DNA of 64,000 nucleotides, taken from assembly GCA_036250195.1 (NCBI GenBank), contig JAVHZZ010000072.1, positions 124,001 to 188,000 of the forward strand, in the 5' to 3' direction. The position numbers were made by a program, and so were the translations under genes. The stretch is from Mixophyes australis. Lineage: Eukaryota; Chordata; Amphibia; Anura; Limnodynastidae. Under the pieces are notes generated by a model that was not told the origin of the DNA, searched no databases, and saw only the letters and a list, made by a program, of their open reading frames with translations. Shown here piece by piece: positions 45,801-59,444 of the stretch. Every line of letters starts with the position of its first letter. Within the stretch, counting starts at the first letter, position 1.

Positions 45801-47285
45801 CATGATTCATGATTCATGATTCAATTCATGATTCAATTCATGATTCATGATTCAATTCATGATTCATGATTCAATTCATGATTCATGATTCAATTCATGA
45901 TTCATGATTAAATTTATGATTCATGATTCGATTCATGATTCATGATGCATGATTTAATTCATGATTCATGATTCATGATTCATGATTCATGATTCATGAT
46001 TCAATTCATGATTCATGATTCAATTCATGATTCATAATTCAGGATTCATGATTTAATTCATGATTCATGATTCAATTCATGATTCGAATCCTGATTCAAT
46101 TCAAGATTCGAATCCTGATTCAATTCATGATTAAAGATTCATGATTCAATTCATGATTCATGATTCATGATTCATGATTCCATTCATGATTCATGATTCA
46201 TGATTCAATTCATGATTCATGATTCATGATTAATGATTCATAAGTCAATTCATGATTCATGATTCGATTCATGATTCATGATTCATGATTCAATTTATGA
46301 TTCATGATTCATGATTCAATTCATGATTCATGATTCAATTTATGATTCATGATTCATGATTCAATTCATGATTCATGATTCGTTTCATGATTCTTGATTC
46401 GATTCATGATTCATGATTCATGATTCAATTCATGATTCATGATTCATGATTAATGATTCATGATACAATTCATGATTCATGATTCATGATTCAATTCATA
46501 ATTCATGATTAATGATTCATGATTCAATTCATGATTTATGATTCATGATTCATGATTCATGATTCAATTCATGATTCATGATGCATGATTCAATTCATGA
46601 TTCATGATTCAATTCATGATTCATGATTCAATTCATGATTCATAATTCATGAATCATGATTCAATTCATGATTCATGATTCAATTCATGATTCATGATTC
46701 ATGATTCAATTCATGATTCATGATTCATGATTGAATTCATGATTCATGATTCATGATTCAATTCATGATTCATGATTCAATTTATGATTCATGATTCATG
46801 ATTCATGATTCATGATTCAATTCATGATTCAATTCATGATTCATGATTGAATTCATGATTCATGATTGAATTCATGATTCATGATTCATGATTCAATTCA
46901 TGATTCATGATTCGATTCATGAATCATGATTCATAATTCAATTCATGATTCATGATTCATGATTCGATTCATGATTCATGATTCAATTCATGATTCAATT
47001 TATGATTCATGATTCATGATTCATGATTCAATTCATGATTCAATTCATGATTCATGATTCAATTCATGATTCATGATTCAATTCATGATTCATGATTCAT
47101 GATTCAATTCATGATTCATGATTAAATTTATGATTCATGATTCGATTCATGATTCATGATGCATGATTTAATTCATGATTCATGATTCATGATTCATGAT
47201 TCAATTCATGATTCATGATTCAATTCATGATTCATAATTCAGGATTCATGATTTAATTCATGATTCATGATTCAATTCATGATTC
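42880..47285 (+). repeat. 3.2 kb composite repeat (1.2 plus 2.0 kb)
   Basis: CAAG doublets at 42880, 44071, 46086 and 47286 give spacings of 1,191, 2,015 and 1,200. Offsets between equivalents are 3,206 (42880 to 46086; ATAAGTC 43034 to 46240) and 3,215 (44071 to 47286). The region holds one full 3.2 kb unit plus the 1.2 kb block of the next. The CCATTC and TTCATTC words alternate accordingly. Confidence 0.84.
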
Positions 47286-50200
47286 GAATCCTGATTCAAT
47301 TCAAGATTCGAATCCTGATTCAATTCATGATTAAAGATTCATGATTCAATTCATGATTCATGATTCATGATTCATGATTTCATTCATGATTCATGATTCA
47401 TGATTCAATTCATGATTCATGATTCATGATTCGATTCATGATTCATGATTCATGATTCAATTTATGATTCATGATTCATGATTCAATTCATGATTCATGA
47501 TTCGTTTCATGATTCTTGATTCATGATTCATGATTCGTTTCATGATTCTTGATTCATGATTCAATTCATGATTTATGATTCATGATTCATGATTCATGAT
47601 TCAATTCATGATTCATGATTCATGATTCATGATTCATGATTCAATTCATAATTCATGATTAATGATTCATGATTCAATTCATGATTTATGATTCATGATT
47701 CATGATTCATGATTCAATTCATGATTCATGATTCATGATTCAATTCATGATTCATGATTCATGATTTATGATTCGATTCATGATTCATGATTCATGATTC
47801 ATGATTCAATTCATGATTTATGATTCAATTCATGATTCATGATTCATGATTCAATTCATGATTCATGATTCATGATTCAATTCATGATTCATGATTCATG
47901 ATTCATGATTCGATTCATGATTCATGATTCATGATTCAATTCATGATTCATGATTCAAGATTCATGATTCATGATTTATGATTCAATTCATGATTCATGA
48001 TTCATGATTTGATTCATGATTCATGATTCATGATTCAATTCATGATTCATGATTCAAGATTCATGATTCATGATTTATGATTCAATTCATGATTCATGAT
48101 TCAAGATTCATGATTTAATTCATGATTCAATTCATGAATCATGATTTGATTCATGATTCTTAATTCATGATTCATGATTCTTGATTCATGATTCATGATT
48201 CATGATTCATGATTCAATTCATAATTCATGATTCATGATTCATGATTAATGATTCATGATTCAATTCATGATTTATGATTCATGATTCATGATTCATGAT
48301 TCAATTCATGATTCATGATGCATGATTCAATTCATGATTTATGATTCATGATTCATGATTCATGATTCAATTCATGATTCATAATTCATGAATCATGATT
48401 CAATTCATGATTCATGATTCAATTCATGATTCATGATTCATGATTCAATTCATGATTCATGATTCATGATTGAATTCATGATTCATGATTCATGATTCAA
48501 TTCATGATTCATGATTCATGATTCAATTTATGATTCATGATTCATGATTCATGATTCATGATTCAATTCATGATTCAATTCATGATTCATGATTGAATTC
48601 ATGATTCATGATTGAATTCATGATTCATGATTCATGATTCAATTCATGATTCATGATTCGATTCATGAATCATGATTCATAATTCAATTCATGATTCATG
48701 ATTCATGATTCGATTCATGATTCATGATTCAATTCATGATTCAATTTATGATTCATGATTCATGATTCATGATTCAATTCATGATTCAATTCATGATTCA
48801 TGATTCAATTCATGATTCATGATTCAATTCATGATTCATGATTCATGATTCAATTCATGATTCATGATTCAATTTATGATTCATGATTCGATTCATGATT
48901 CATGATGCATGATTTAATTCATGATTCATGATTCATGATTCATGATTCAATTCATGATTCATGATTCAATTCATGATTCATAATTCAGGATTCATGATTT
49001 AATTCATGATTCATGATTCAATTCATGATTCGAATCCTGATTCAATTCAAGATTCGAATCCTGATTCAATTCATGATTAAAGATTCATGATTCAATTCAT
49101 GATTCATGATTCATGATTCATGATTTCATTCATGATTCATGATTCATGATTCAATTCATGATTCATGATTCATGATTCATGATTCATGATTCGATTCATG
49201 ATTCATGATTCATGATTCAATTTATGATTCATGATTCATGATTCAATTCATGATTCATGATTCGTTTCATGATTCTTGATTCATGATTCATGATTCGTTT
49301 CATGATTCTTGATTCATGATTCAATTCATGATTTATGATTCATGATTCATGATTCATGATTCAATTCATGATTCATGATTCATGATTCATGATTCATGAT
49401 TCAATTCATAATTCATGATTAATGATTCATGATTCAATTCATGAATTATGATTCATGATTCATGATTCATGATTCATGATTCAATTCATGATTCATGATT
49501 CATGATTCAATTCATGATTCATGATTCATGATTTATGATTCGATTCATGATTCATGATTCATGATTCATGATTCAATTCATGATTTATGATTCAATTCAT
49601 GATTCATGATTCATGATTCAATTCATGATTCATGATTCATGATTCAATTCATGATTCATGATTCATGATTCATGATTCGATTCATGATTCATGATTCATG
49701 ATTCAATTCATGATTCATGATTCAAGATTCATGATTCATGATTTATGATTCAATTCATGATTCATGATTCATGATTTGATTCATGATTCATGATTCATGA
49801 TTCAATTCATGATTCATGATTCAAGATTCATGATTCATGATTTATGATTCAATTCATGATTCATGATTCAAGATTCATGATTTAATTCATGATTCAATTC
49901 ATGAATCATGATTTGATTCATGATTCTTAATTCATGATTCATGATTCTTGATTCATGATTCATGATTCATGATTCATGATTCAATTCATAATTCATGATT
50001 CATGATTCATGATTAATGATTCATGATTCAATTCATGATTTATGATTCATGATTCATGATTCATGATTCAATTCATGATTCATGATGCATGATTCAATTC
50101 ATGATTCATGATTCAATTCATGATTCATAATTCATGAATCATGATTCAATTCATGATTCATGATTCAATTCATGATTCATGATTCATGATTCATGATTCA

Positions 50201-51209
50201 TGATTCAATTCATGATTCATGATTCATGATTGAATTCATGATTCATGATTCATGATTGAATTCATGATTCATGATTCATGATTCATGAGTCAATTCATGA
50301 TTCATGATTCATGATTCAATTTATGATTCATGATTCATGATTCATGATTCAATTCATGATTCATGATTCATGATTCAATTTATGATTCATGATTCAATTC
50401 ATGATTCATGATTCAATTCATGATTCATAATTCATGATTCATGATTCGATTCATGATTCATGATTCATGATTCAATTCATGATTCATGATTCATGATTCA
50501 TGATTCATGATTCAATTCATGATTCATGATTCATGATTCATGATTCAATTCATAATTCATGATTAATGATTCATGATTCAATTCATGATTTATGATTCAT
50601 GATTCATGATTCATGATTCAATTCATGATTCATAATTCATGATTCAATTCATGATTCAATTCATGATTCATGATTCATGATTCAATTCATGATTCATGAT
50701 TCATGATTCAATTTATGATTCATGATTCATGATTCATGATTCATGATTCAATTCATGATTCAATTCATGATTCATGATTCAATTCATGATTCATGATTGA
50801 ATTCATGATTCATGATTCATGATTCAATTCATGATTCATGATTCGATTCATGAATCATGATTCATAATTCAATTTATGATTCATGATTCGATTCATGATT
50901 CATGATTCAATTCATGATTCAATTTATGATTCATGATTCATGATTCATGATTCAATTCATGATTCAATTCATGATTCATGATTCAATTCATGATTCATGA
51001 TTCAATTCATGATTCATGATTCAATTCATGATTCATGATTAAATTTATGATTCATGATTCGATTCATGATTCATGATGCATGATTTAATTCATGATTCAT
51101 GATTCATGATTCATGATTCATGATTCAATTCATGATTCATGATTCAATTCATGATTCATAATTCAGGATTCATGATTTAATTCATGATTCATGATTCAAT
51201 TCATGATTC
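47286..51209 (+). repeat. 3.92 kb composite repeat, copy 1 (1.75 plus 2.18 kb)
   Basis: It consists of a 1,746-base block (47286 to 49032) and a 2,178-base block (49032 to 51210). Offsets to the next copy are 3,924 for the first doublet (47286 to 51210), 3,924 for the second (49032 to 52956), 3,917 for AATTATG (49444 to 53361) and 3,917 for TGAGTCA (50286 to 54203). The near-constant offset shows few changes since duplication. Confidence 0.87.
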
Positions 51210-54200
51210 GAATCCTGATTCAATTCAAGATTCGAATCCTGATTCAATTCATGATTAAAGATTCATGATTCAATTCATGATTCATGATTCATGATTCATG
51301 ATTCCATTCATGATTCATGATTCATGATTCAATTCATGATTCATGATTCATGATTCGATTCATGATTCATGATTCATGATTCAATTTATGATTCATGATT
51401 CATGATTCAATTCATGATTCATGATTCGTTTCATGATTCTTGATTCATGATTCATGATTCGTTTCATGATTCTTGATTCATGATTCAATTCATGATTTAT
51501 GATTCATGATTCATGATTCATGATTCAATTCATGATTCATGATTCATGATTCATGATTCATGATTCAATTCATAATTCATGATTAATGATTCATGATTCA
51601 ATTCATGATTTATGATTCATGATTCATGATTCATGATTCAATTCATGATTCATGATTCATGATTCAATTCATGATTCATGATTCATGATTTATGATTCGA
51701 TTCATGATTCATGATTCATGATTCATGATTCAATTCATGATTTATGATTCAATTCATGATTCATGATTCATGATTCAATTCATGATTCATGATTCATGAT
51801 TCAATTCATGATTCATGATTCATGATTCATGATTCGATTCATGATTCATGATTCATGATTCAATTCATGATTCATGATTCAAGATTCATGATTCATGATT
51901 TATGATTCAATTCATGATTCATGATTCATGATTTGATTCATGATTCATGATTCATGATTCAATTCATGATTCATGATTCAAGATTCATGATTCATGATTT
52001 ATGATTCAATTCATGATTCATGATTCAAGATTCATGATTTAATTCATGATTCAATTCATGAATCATGATTTGATTCATGATTCTTAATTCATGATTCATG
52101 ATTCTTGATTCATGATTCATGATTCATGATTCATGATTCAATTCATAATTCATGATTCATGATTCATGATTAATGATTCATGATTCAATTCATGATTTAT
52201 GATTCATGATTCATGATTCATGATTCAATTCATGATTCATGATGCATGATTCAATTCATGATTTATGATTCATGATTCATGATTCATGATTCAATTCATG
52301 ATTCATAATTCATGAATCATGATTCAATTCATGATTCATGATTCAATTCATGATTCATGATTCATGATTCAATTCATGATTCATGATTCATGATTGAATT
52401 CATGATTCATGATTCATGATTCAATTCATGATTCATGATTCATGATTCAATTTATGATTCATGATTCATGATTCATGATTCATGATTCAATTCATGATTC
52501 AATTCATGATTCATGATTGAATTCATGATTCATGATTGAATTCATGATTCATGATTCATGATTCAATTCATGATTCATGATTCGATTCATGAATCATGAT
52601 TCATAATTCAATTCATGATTCATGATTCATGATTCGATTCATGATTCATGATTCAATTCATGATTCAATTTATGATTCATGATTCATGATTCATGATTCA
52701 ATTCATGATTCAATTCATGATTCATGATTCAATTCATGATTCATGATTCAATTCATGATTCATGATTCATGATTCAATTCATGATTCATGATTCAATTTA
52801 TGATTCATGATTCGATTCATGATTCATGATGCATGATTTAATTCATGATTCATGATTCATGATTCATGATTCAATTCATGATTCATGATTCAATTCATGA
52901 TTCATAATTCAGGATTCATGATTTAATTCATGATTCATGATTCAATTCATGATTCGAATCCTGATTCAATTCAAGATTCGAATCCTGATTCAATTCATGA
53001 TTAAAGATTCATGATTCAATTCATGATTCATGATTCATGATTCATGATTTCATTCATGATTCATGATTCATGATTCAATTCATGATTCATGATTCATGAT
53101 TCATGATTCATGATTCGATTCATGATTCATGATTCAATTTATGATTCATGATTCATGATTCAATTCATGATTCATGATTCGTTTCATGATTCTTGATTCA
53201 TGATTCATGATTCGTTTCATGATTCTTGATTCATGATTCAATTCATGATTTATGATTCATGATTCATGATTCATGATTCAATTCATGATTCATGATTCAT
53301 GATTCATGATTCATGATTCAATTCATAATTCATGATTAATGATTCATGATTCAATTCATGAATTATGATTCATGATTCATGATTCATGATTCATGATTCA
53401 ATTCATGATTCATGATTCATGATTCAATTCATGATTCATGATTCATGATTTATGATTCGATTCATGATTCATGATTCATGATTCATGATTCAATTCATGA
53501 TTTATGATTCAATTCATGATTCATGATTCATGATTCAATTCATGATTCATGATTCATGATTCAATTCATGATTCATGATTCATGATTCATGATTCGATTC
53601 ATGATTCATGATTCATGATTCAATTCATGATTCATGATTCAAGATTCATGATTCATGATTTATGATTCAATTCATGATTCATGATTCATGATTTGATTCA
53701 TGATTCATGATTCATGATTCAATTCATGATTCATGATTCAAGATTCATGATTCATGATTTATGATTCAATTCATGATTCATGATTCAAGATTCATGATTT
53801 AATTCATGATTCAATTCATGAATCATGATTTGATTCATGATTCTTAATTCATGATTCATGATTCTTGATTCATGATTCATGATTCATGATTCATGATTCA
53901 ATTCATAATTCATGATTCATGATTCATGATTAATGATTCATGATTCAATTCATGATTTATGATTCATGATTCATGATTCATGATTCAATTCATGATTCAT
54001 GATGCATGATTCAATTCATGATTCATGATTCAATTCATGATTCATAATTCATGAATCATGATTCAATTCATGATTCATTATTCAATTCATGATTCATGAT
54101 TCATGATTCATGATTCATGATTCAATTCATGATTCATGATTCATGATTGAATTCATGATTCATGATTCATGATTGAATTCATGATTCATGATTCATGATT

Positions 54201-55126
54201 CATGAGTCAATTCATGATTCATGATTCATGATTCAATTTATGATTCATGATTCATGATTCATGATTCAATTCATGATTCATGATTCATGATTCAATTTAT
54301 GATTCATGATTCAATTCATGATTCATGATTCAATTCATGATTCATAATTCATGATTCATGATTCGATTCATGATTCATGATTCATGATTCAATTCATGAT
54401 TCATGATTCATGATTCATGATTCATGATTCAATTCATGATTCATGATTCATGATTCATGATTCAATTCATAATTCATGATTAATGATTCATGATTCAATT
54501 CATGATTTATGATTCATGATTCATGATTCATGATTCAATTCATGATTCATAATTCATGATTCAATTCATGATTCAATTCATGATTCATGATTCATGATTC
54601 AATTCATGATTCATGATTCATGATTCAATTTATGATTCATGATTCATGATTCATGATTCATGATTCAATTCATGATTCAATTCATGATTCATGATTCAAT
54701 TCATGATTCATGATTGAATTCATGATTCATGATTCATGATTCAATTCATGATTCATGATTCGATTCATGAATCATGATTCATAATTCAATTTATGATTCA
54801 TGATTCGATTCATGATTCATGATTCAATTCATGATTCAATTTATGATTCATGATTCATGATTCATGATTCAATTCATGATTCAATTCATGATTCATGATT
54901 CAATTCATGATTCATGATTCAATTCATGATTCATGATTCAATTCATGATTCATGATTAAATTTATGATTTATGATTCGATTCATGATTCATGATGCATGA
55001 TTTAATTCATGATTCATGATTCATGATTCATGATTCATGATTCAATTCATGATTCATGATTCAATTCATGATTCATAATTCAGGATTCATGATTTAATTC
55101 ATGATTCATGATTCAATTCATGATTC
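51210..55126 (+). repeat. 3.92 kb composite repeat, copy 2
   Basis: This is the direct sister of 47286-51209, with blocks of 1,746 and 2,171 bases. The doublet at 51210 is followed by a CCATTC word and the one at 52956 by TTCATTC, while in copy 1 both are TTCATTC, so the first block was exchanged or converted in one of the two copies. Confidence 0.86.
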
Positions 55127-57730
55127 GAATCCTGATTCAATTCAAGATTCGAATCCTGATTCAATTCATGATTAAAGATTCATGATTCAATTCATGATTC
55201 ATGATTCATGATTCATGATTCCATTCATGATTCATGATTCATGATTCAATTCATGATTCATGATTCATGATTCATGATTCAATTCATGATTTATGATTCA
55301 TGATTCATGATTCATTATTCATGATTCATGATTCATGATTCAATTCATGATTCATGATTCAATTCATGATTCATGATTCAATTCATGATTCATGATTCAT
55401 GATTTATGATTCGATTCATGATTCATGATTCATGATTCATGATTCAATTCATGATTTATGATTCAATTCATGATTCATGATTCATGATTCAATTCATGAT
55501 TCATGATTCATGATTCAATTCATGATTCATGATTCATGATTCATGATTCATGATTCGATTCATGATTCATGATTCATGATTCAATTCATGATTCATGATT
55601 CAAGATTCATGATTCATGATTTATGATTCAATTCATGATTCATGATTCATGATTCGATTCATGATTCATGATTCAATTCATGATTCATGATTCAAGATTC
55701 ATGATTCATGATTTATGATTCAATTCATGATTCATGATTCAAGATTCATGATTCATGATTCTTGATTCATGATTCATGATTCATGATTCATGATTCATGA
55801 TTCAATTCATAATTCATGATTCATGATTCATGATTCAATTTATGATTCTTGATTCATGATTCATGATTCGACTCATGATTCTAGATTCATGATTCAATTC
55901 ATGATTCATGATTAAATTCATGATTCAAGATTCATGATTCGATTCATGATTCATGATTCGATTCATGATTCATGATTCAATTCATGATTCATGATTCAAT
56001 TCATGATTCATGATTCAATTCATGATTCATGATTCATGATTCAATTCATGATTCAATTCATGATTCATGATTCATGATTCAATTTATGATTCATGATTCA
56101 TGATTCATGATTCATGATTGAATTCATGATTCATGATTCATGATTCAATTCATGATTCAATTCATGATTCATGATTCATGATTCAATTTATGATTCATGA
56201 TTCATGATTCATGATTCATGATTGAATTCATGATTCATCATTGAATTCATGATTGAATTCATGATTTATGATTGCTGAATTCAATTCATGATTCAAGATT
56301 TATGATTTATGATTCAATTCATGATTCAATTCATGATTCATGATTCAATTCATGATTCATGATTCATGATTCAATTCATGATTCATGATTCGTTTCATGA
56401 TTCTTGATTCATGATTTATGCTTCGATTCATGATTCATGATTCATGATTCATGATTCAATTCTTAATTCATGATTAATGATTCATGATTCAATTCATGAT
56501 TTATGATTCATGATTCATGATTCATGATTCAATTCATGATTCATGATTCATGATTCAATTCATGATACATGATTCATGATTTATGATTTGATTCATGATT
56601 CATGATTCATGATTCATGATTCAATTCATGATTCATGATTCAATTCATGATTCGAATCCTGATTCAATTCATGATTTGAATCCTGATTCAATTCATGATT
56701 CATGATTCATGATTCAATTCATGATTCATGATTCATGATTCAATTTATGATTCATGATTCATGATTCAATTCATGATTCATGATTCAATTTATGATTCAT
56801 GATTCATGATTCAATTCATGATTCATGATTCGTTTCATGATTCTTGATTCGATTCATGATTCATGATTCATGATTCAATTCATGATTCATGATTCATGAT
56901 TAATGATTCATGATACAATTCATGATTCATGATTCATGATTCAATTCATAATTCATGATTAATGATTCATGATTCAATTCATGATTTATGATTCATGATT
57001 CATGATTCATGATTCAATTCATGATTCATGATGCATGATTCAATTCATGATTCATGATTCAATTCATGATTCATGATTCAATTCATGATTCATAATTCAT
57101 GATTCATGATTCAATTCATGATTCATGATTCATGATTCATGATTCAATTCATGATTCATGATTCATGATTGAATTCATGATTCATGATTCATGATTCAAT
57201 TCATGATTCATGATTCATGATTCAATTTATGATTCATGATTCATGATTCATGATTCATGATTCAATTCATGATTCAATTCATGATTCATGATTGAATTCA
57301 TGATTCATGATTGAATTCATGATTCATGATTCATGATTCAATTCATGATTCATGATTCGATTCATGAATCATGATTCATAATTCAATTCATGATTCATGA
57401 TTCATGATTCGATTCATGATTCATGATTCAATTCATGATTCAATTTATGATTCATGATTCATGATTCATGATTCAATTCATGATTCAATTCATGATTCAT
57501 GATTCAATTCATGATTCATGATTCAATTCATGATTCATGATTCATGATTCAATTCATGATTCATGATTAAATTTATGATTCATGATTCGATTCATGATTC
57601 ATGATGCATGATTTAATTCATGATTCATGATTCATGATTCATGATTCAAATCATGATTCATGATTCAATTCATGATTCATAATTCATGATTCATGATTTA
57701 ATTCATGATTCATGATTCAATTCATGATTC
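55127..57730 (+). repeat. Copy of the 34.27-36.96 kb segment, 20.8 kb downstream
   Basis: Private words shared with 34-37 kb lie at a nearly constant distance: the CAAG doublet 34271 and 55127 (20,856), CGACTC just before CTAG at 35065 and 55881 (20,816), GCTGAA 35430 and 56274 (20,844), the TTTATGCTTCG word near 35577 and 56421 (20,844), and the plain doublet 35810 and 56654 (20,844). The next CAAG doublet is 20,768 away (36963 and 57731). CGACTC and TTTATGCTTCG were seen nowhere else. A TTCATCATTG word near 56236 is new to this copy. Confidence 0.85.
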
Positions 57731-59440
57731 GAATCCTGATTCAATTCAAGATTCGAATCCTGATTCAATTCATGATTAAAGATTCATGATTCAATTCATG
57801 ATTCATGATTCATGATTCATGATTCCATTCATGATTCATGATTCATGATTCAATTCATGATTCATGATTCATGATTCATGATTCATGATTCGATTCATGA
57901 TTCATGATTCATGATTCAATTTATGATTCATGATTCATGATTCAATTCATGATTCATGATTCGTTTCATGATTCTTGATTCATGATTCATGATTCATTTC
58001 ATGATTCTTGATTCATGATTCAATTCATGATTTATGATTCATGATTCATGATTCATGATTCAATTCATGATTCATGATTCATGATTCATGATTCAATTCA
58101 TAATTCATGATTAATGATTCATGATTCAATTCATGATTTATGATTCATGATTCATGATTCATGATTCATGATTCAATTCATGATTCATGATTCATGATTC
58201 AATTCATGATTCATGATTCATGATTTATGATTCGATTCATGATTCATGATTCATGATTCATGATTCAATTCATGATTTATGATTCAATTCATGATTCATG
58301 ATTCATGATTCAATTCATGATTCATGATTCATGATTCAATTCATGATTCATGATTCATGATTCATGATTCGATTCATGATTCATGATTCATGATTCAATT
58401 CATGATTCATGATTCAAGATTCATGATTCATGATTCAATTCATGATTCATGATTTGATTCATGATTCATGATTCATGATTCAATTCATGATTCATGATTC
58501 AAGATTCATGATTCATGATTTATGATTCAATTCATGATTCATGATTCAAGATTCATGATTCAATTCATGATTCAATTCATGAATCATGATTTGATTCATG
58601 ATTCTTAATTCATGATTCATGATTCTTGATTCATGATTCATGATTCATGATTCATGATTCATGATTCAATTCATAATTCATGATTCATGATTTATGATTC
58701 ATGATTCAATTTATGATTCTTGATTCATGATTCATGATTCGATTCATGATTCTAGATTCATGATTCAATTCATGATTTATGATTAAATTCATGATTCAAG
58801 ATTCATGATTCGATTCCTGATTCATGATTCGATTCATGATTCATGATTCAATTCATGATTCATGATTCATGATTCAATTCATGATTCAATTCATGATTCA
58901 TGATTCGATTCATGATTCATGATTCAATTCATGATTCATGATTCAATTCATGATTCATGATTCATGATTCAATTCATGATTCAATTCATGATTCATGATT
59001 CATGATTCAATTTATGATTCATGATTCATGATTCATGATTGAATTCATGATTCAATTCATGATTTATGATTGCTGAATTCAATTCATGATTCATGATTTA
59101 TGATTTATGATTCAATTCATGATTCAATTCATGATTCATGATTCAATTCATGATTCATGATTCAATTCATGATTCATGATTCATGATTCAATTCATGATT
59201 CATGATTCAATTCATGATTCATGATTCATGATTCAATTCATGATTCATGAATCATGATTCAATTCATGATTCATGATTCATGATTCAATTCATGATTCAA
59301 TTTATGATTCATGATTCATGATTCATAATTTAATTCATGATTTAATTTATGATTCATGATTCAATTCATGATTCAATTCATGATTCATGATTCATGATTC
59401 ATGATTCAATTCATGATTCATGATTCAATTCATGATTCAT
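57731..59440 (+). repeat. First-family segment with CTAG and GCTGAA landmarks
   Basis: The words CTAG (58752), GCTGAA (59072) and AAATTATG (59445) return in the order and spacing used between 8 and 31 kb (CTAG to GCTGAA 320 bases, against 327 or 334 in most earlier copies). This segment therefore bridges from the 34-57 kb family back to the module typical of 19-31 kb. Confidence 0.75.
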
Positions 59441-59444
59441 GGTT

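Larger units (their letters stand above)
34271..55126 (+). repeat. Second higher-order family, 20.85 kb block
   Basis: The GAATCCTG pair with a CAAG link starts at 34271, 36963, 38987, 40728, 42880, 44071, 46086, 47286, 49032, 51210, 52956 and 55127. Each is followed by a word with either CCATTC or TTCATTC. Spacings fall in classes of about 1.2, 1.75, 2.0-2.2 and 2.7 kb. Unlike 5-25 kb, the second member of the pair keeps CG instead of TG. CTAG and GCTGAA occur only near the left end (35065, 35430) and are then missing until 55881 and 56274. AAATTATG is absent throughout. Confidence 0.82.
6180..59077 (+). repeat. Thirteen-copy CTAG-GCTGAA landmark pair
   Basis: CTAG occurs at about 6180, 9707, 11978, 13791, 16287, 18423, 21840, 24630, 26457, 29844, 35065, 55881 and 58752. 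GCTGAA follows each at 6514, 10034, 12312, 14310, 16635, 18757, 22084, 24957, 26791, 30088, 35430, 56274 and 59072. The distances are 334, 327, 334, 519, 348, 334, 244, 327, 334, 244, 365, 393 and 320 bases. Both words are single descent marks that spread with the higher-order unit. The two 244-base copies (21.8 and 29.8 kb) are partners in the 8 kb repeat. The pair is missing from 35.5 to 55.8 kb. Confidence 0.85.

Noticed and set aside
34271..55126. Assembly artefact as the full explanation of the 20.85 kb repeat
   Set aside because: Offsets differ slightly between landmarks (20,816 to 20,856, then 20,768), and private changes such as TTCATCATTG separate the copies, which argues against simple double inclusion. 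It still needs long-read support, so it remains a caution, not a finding.
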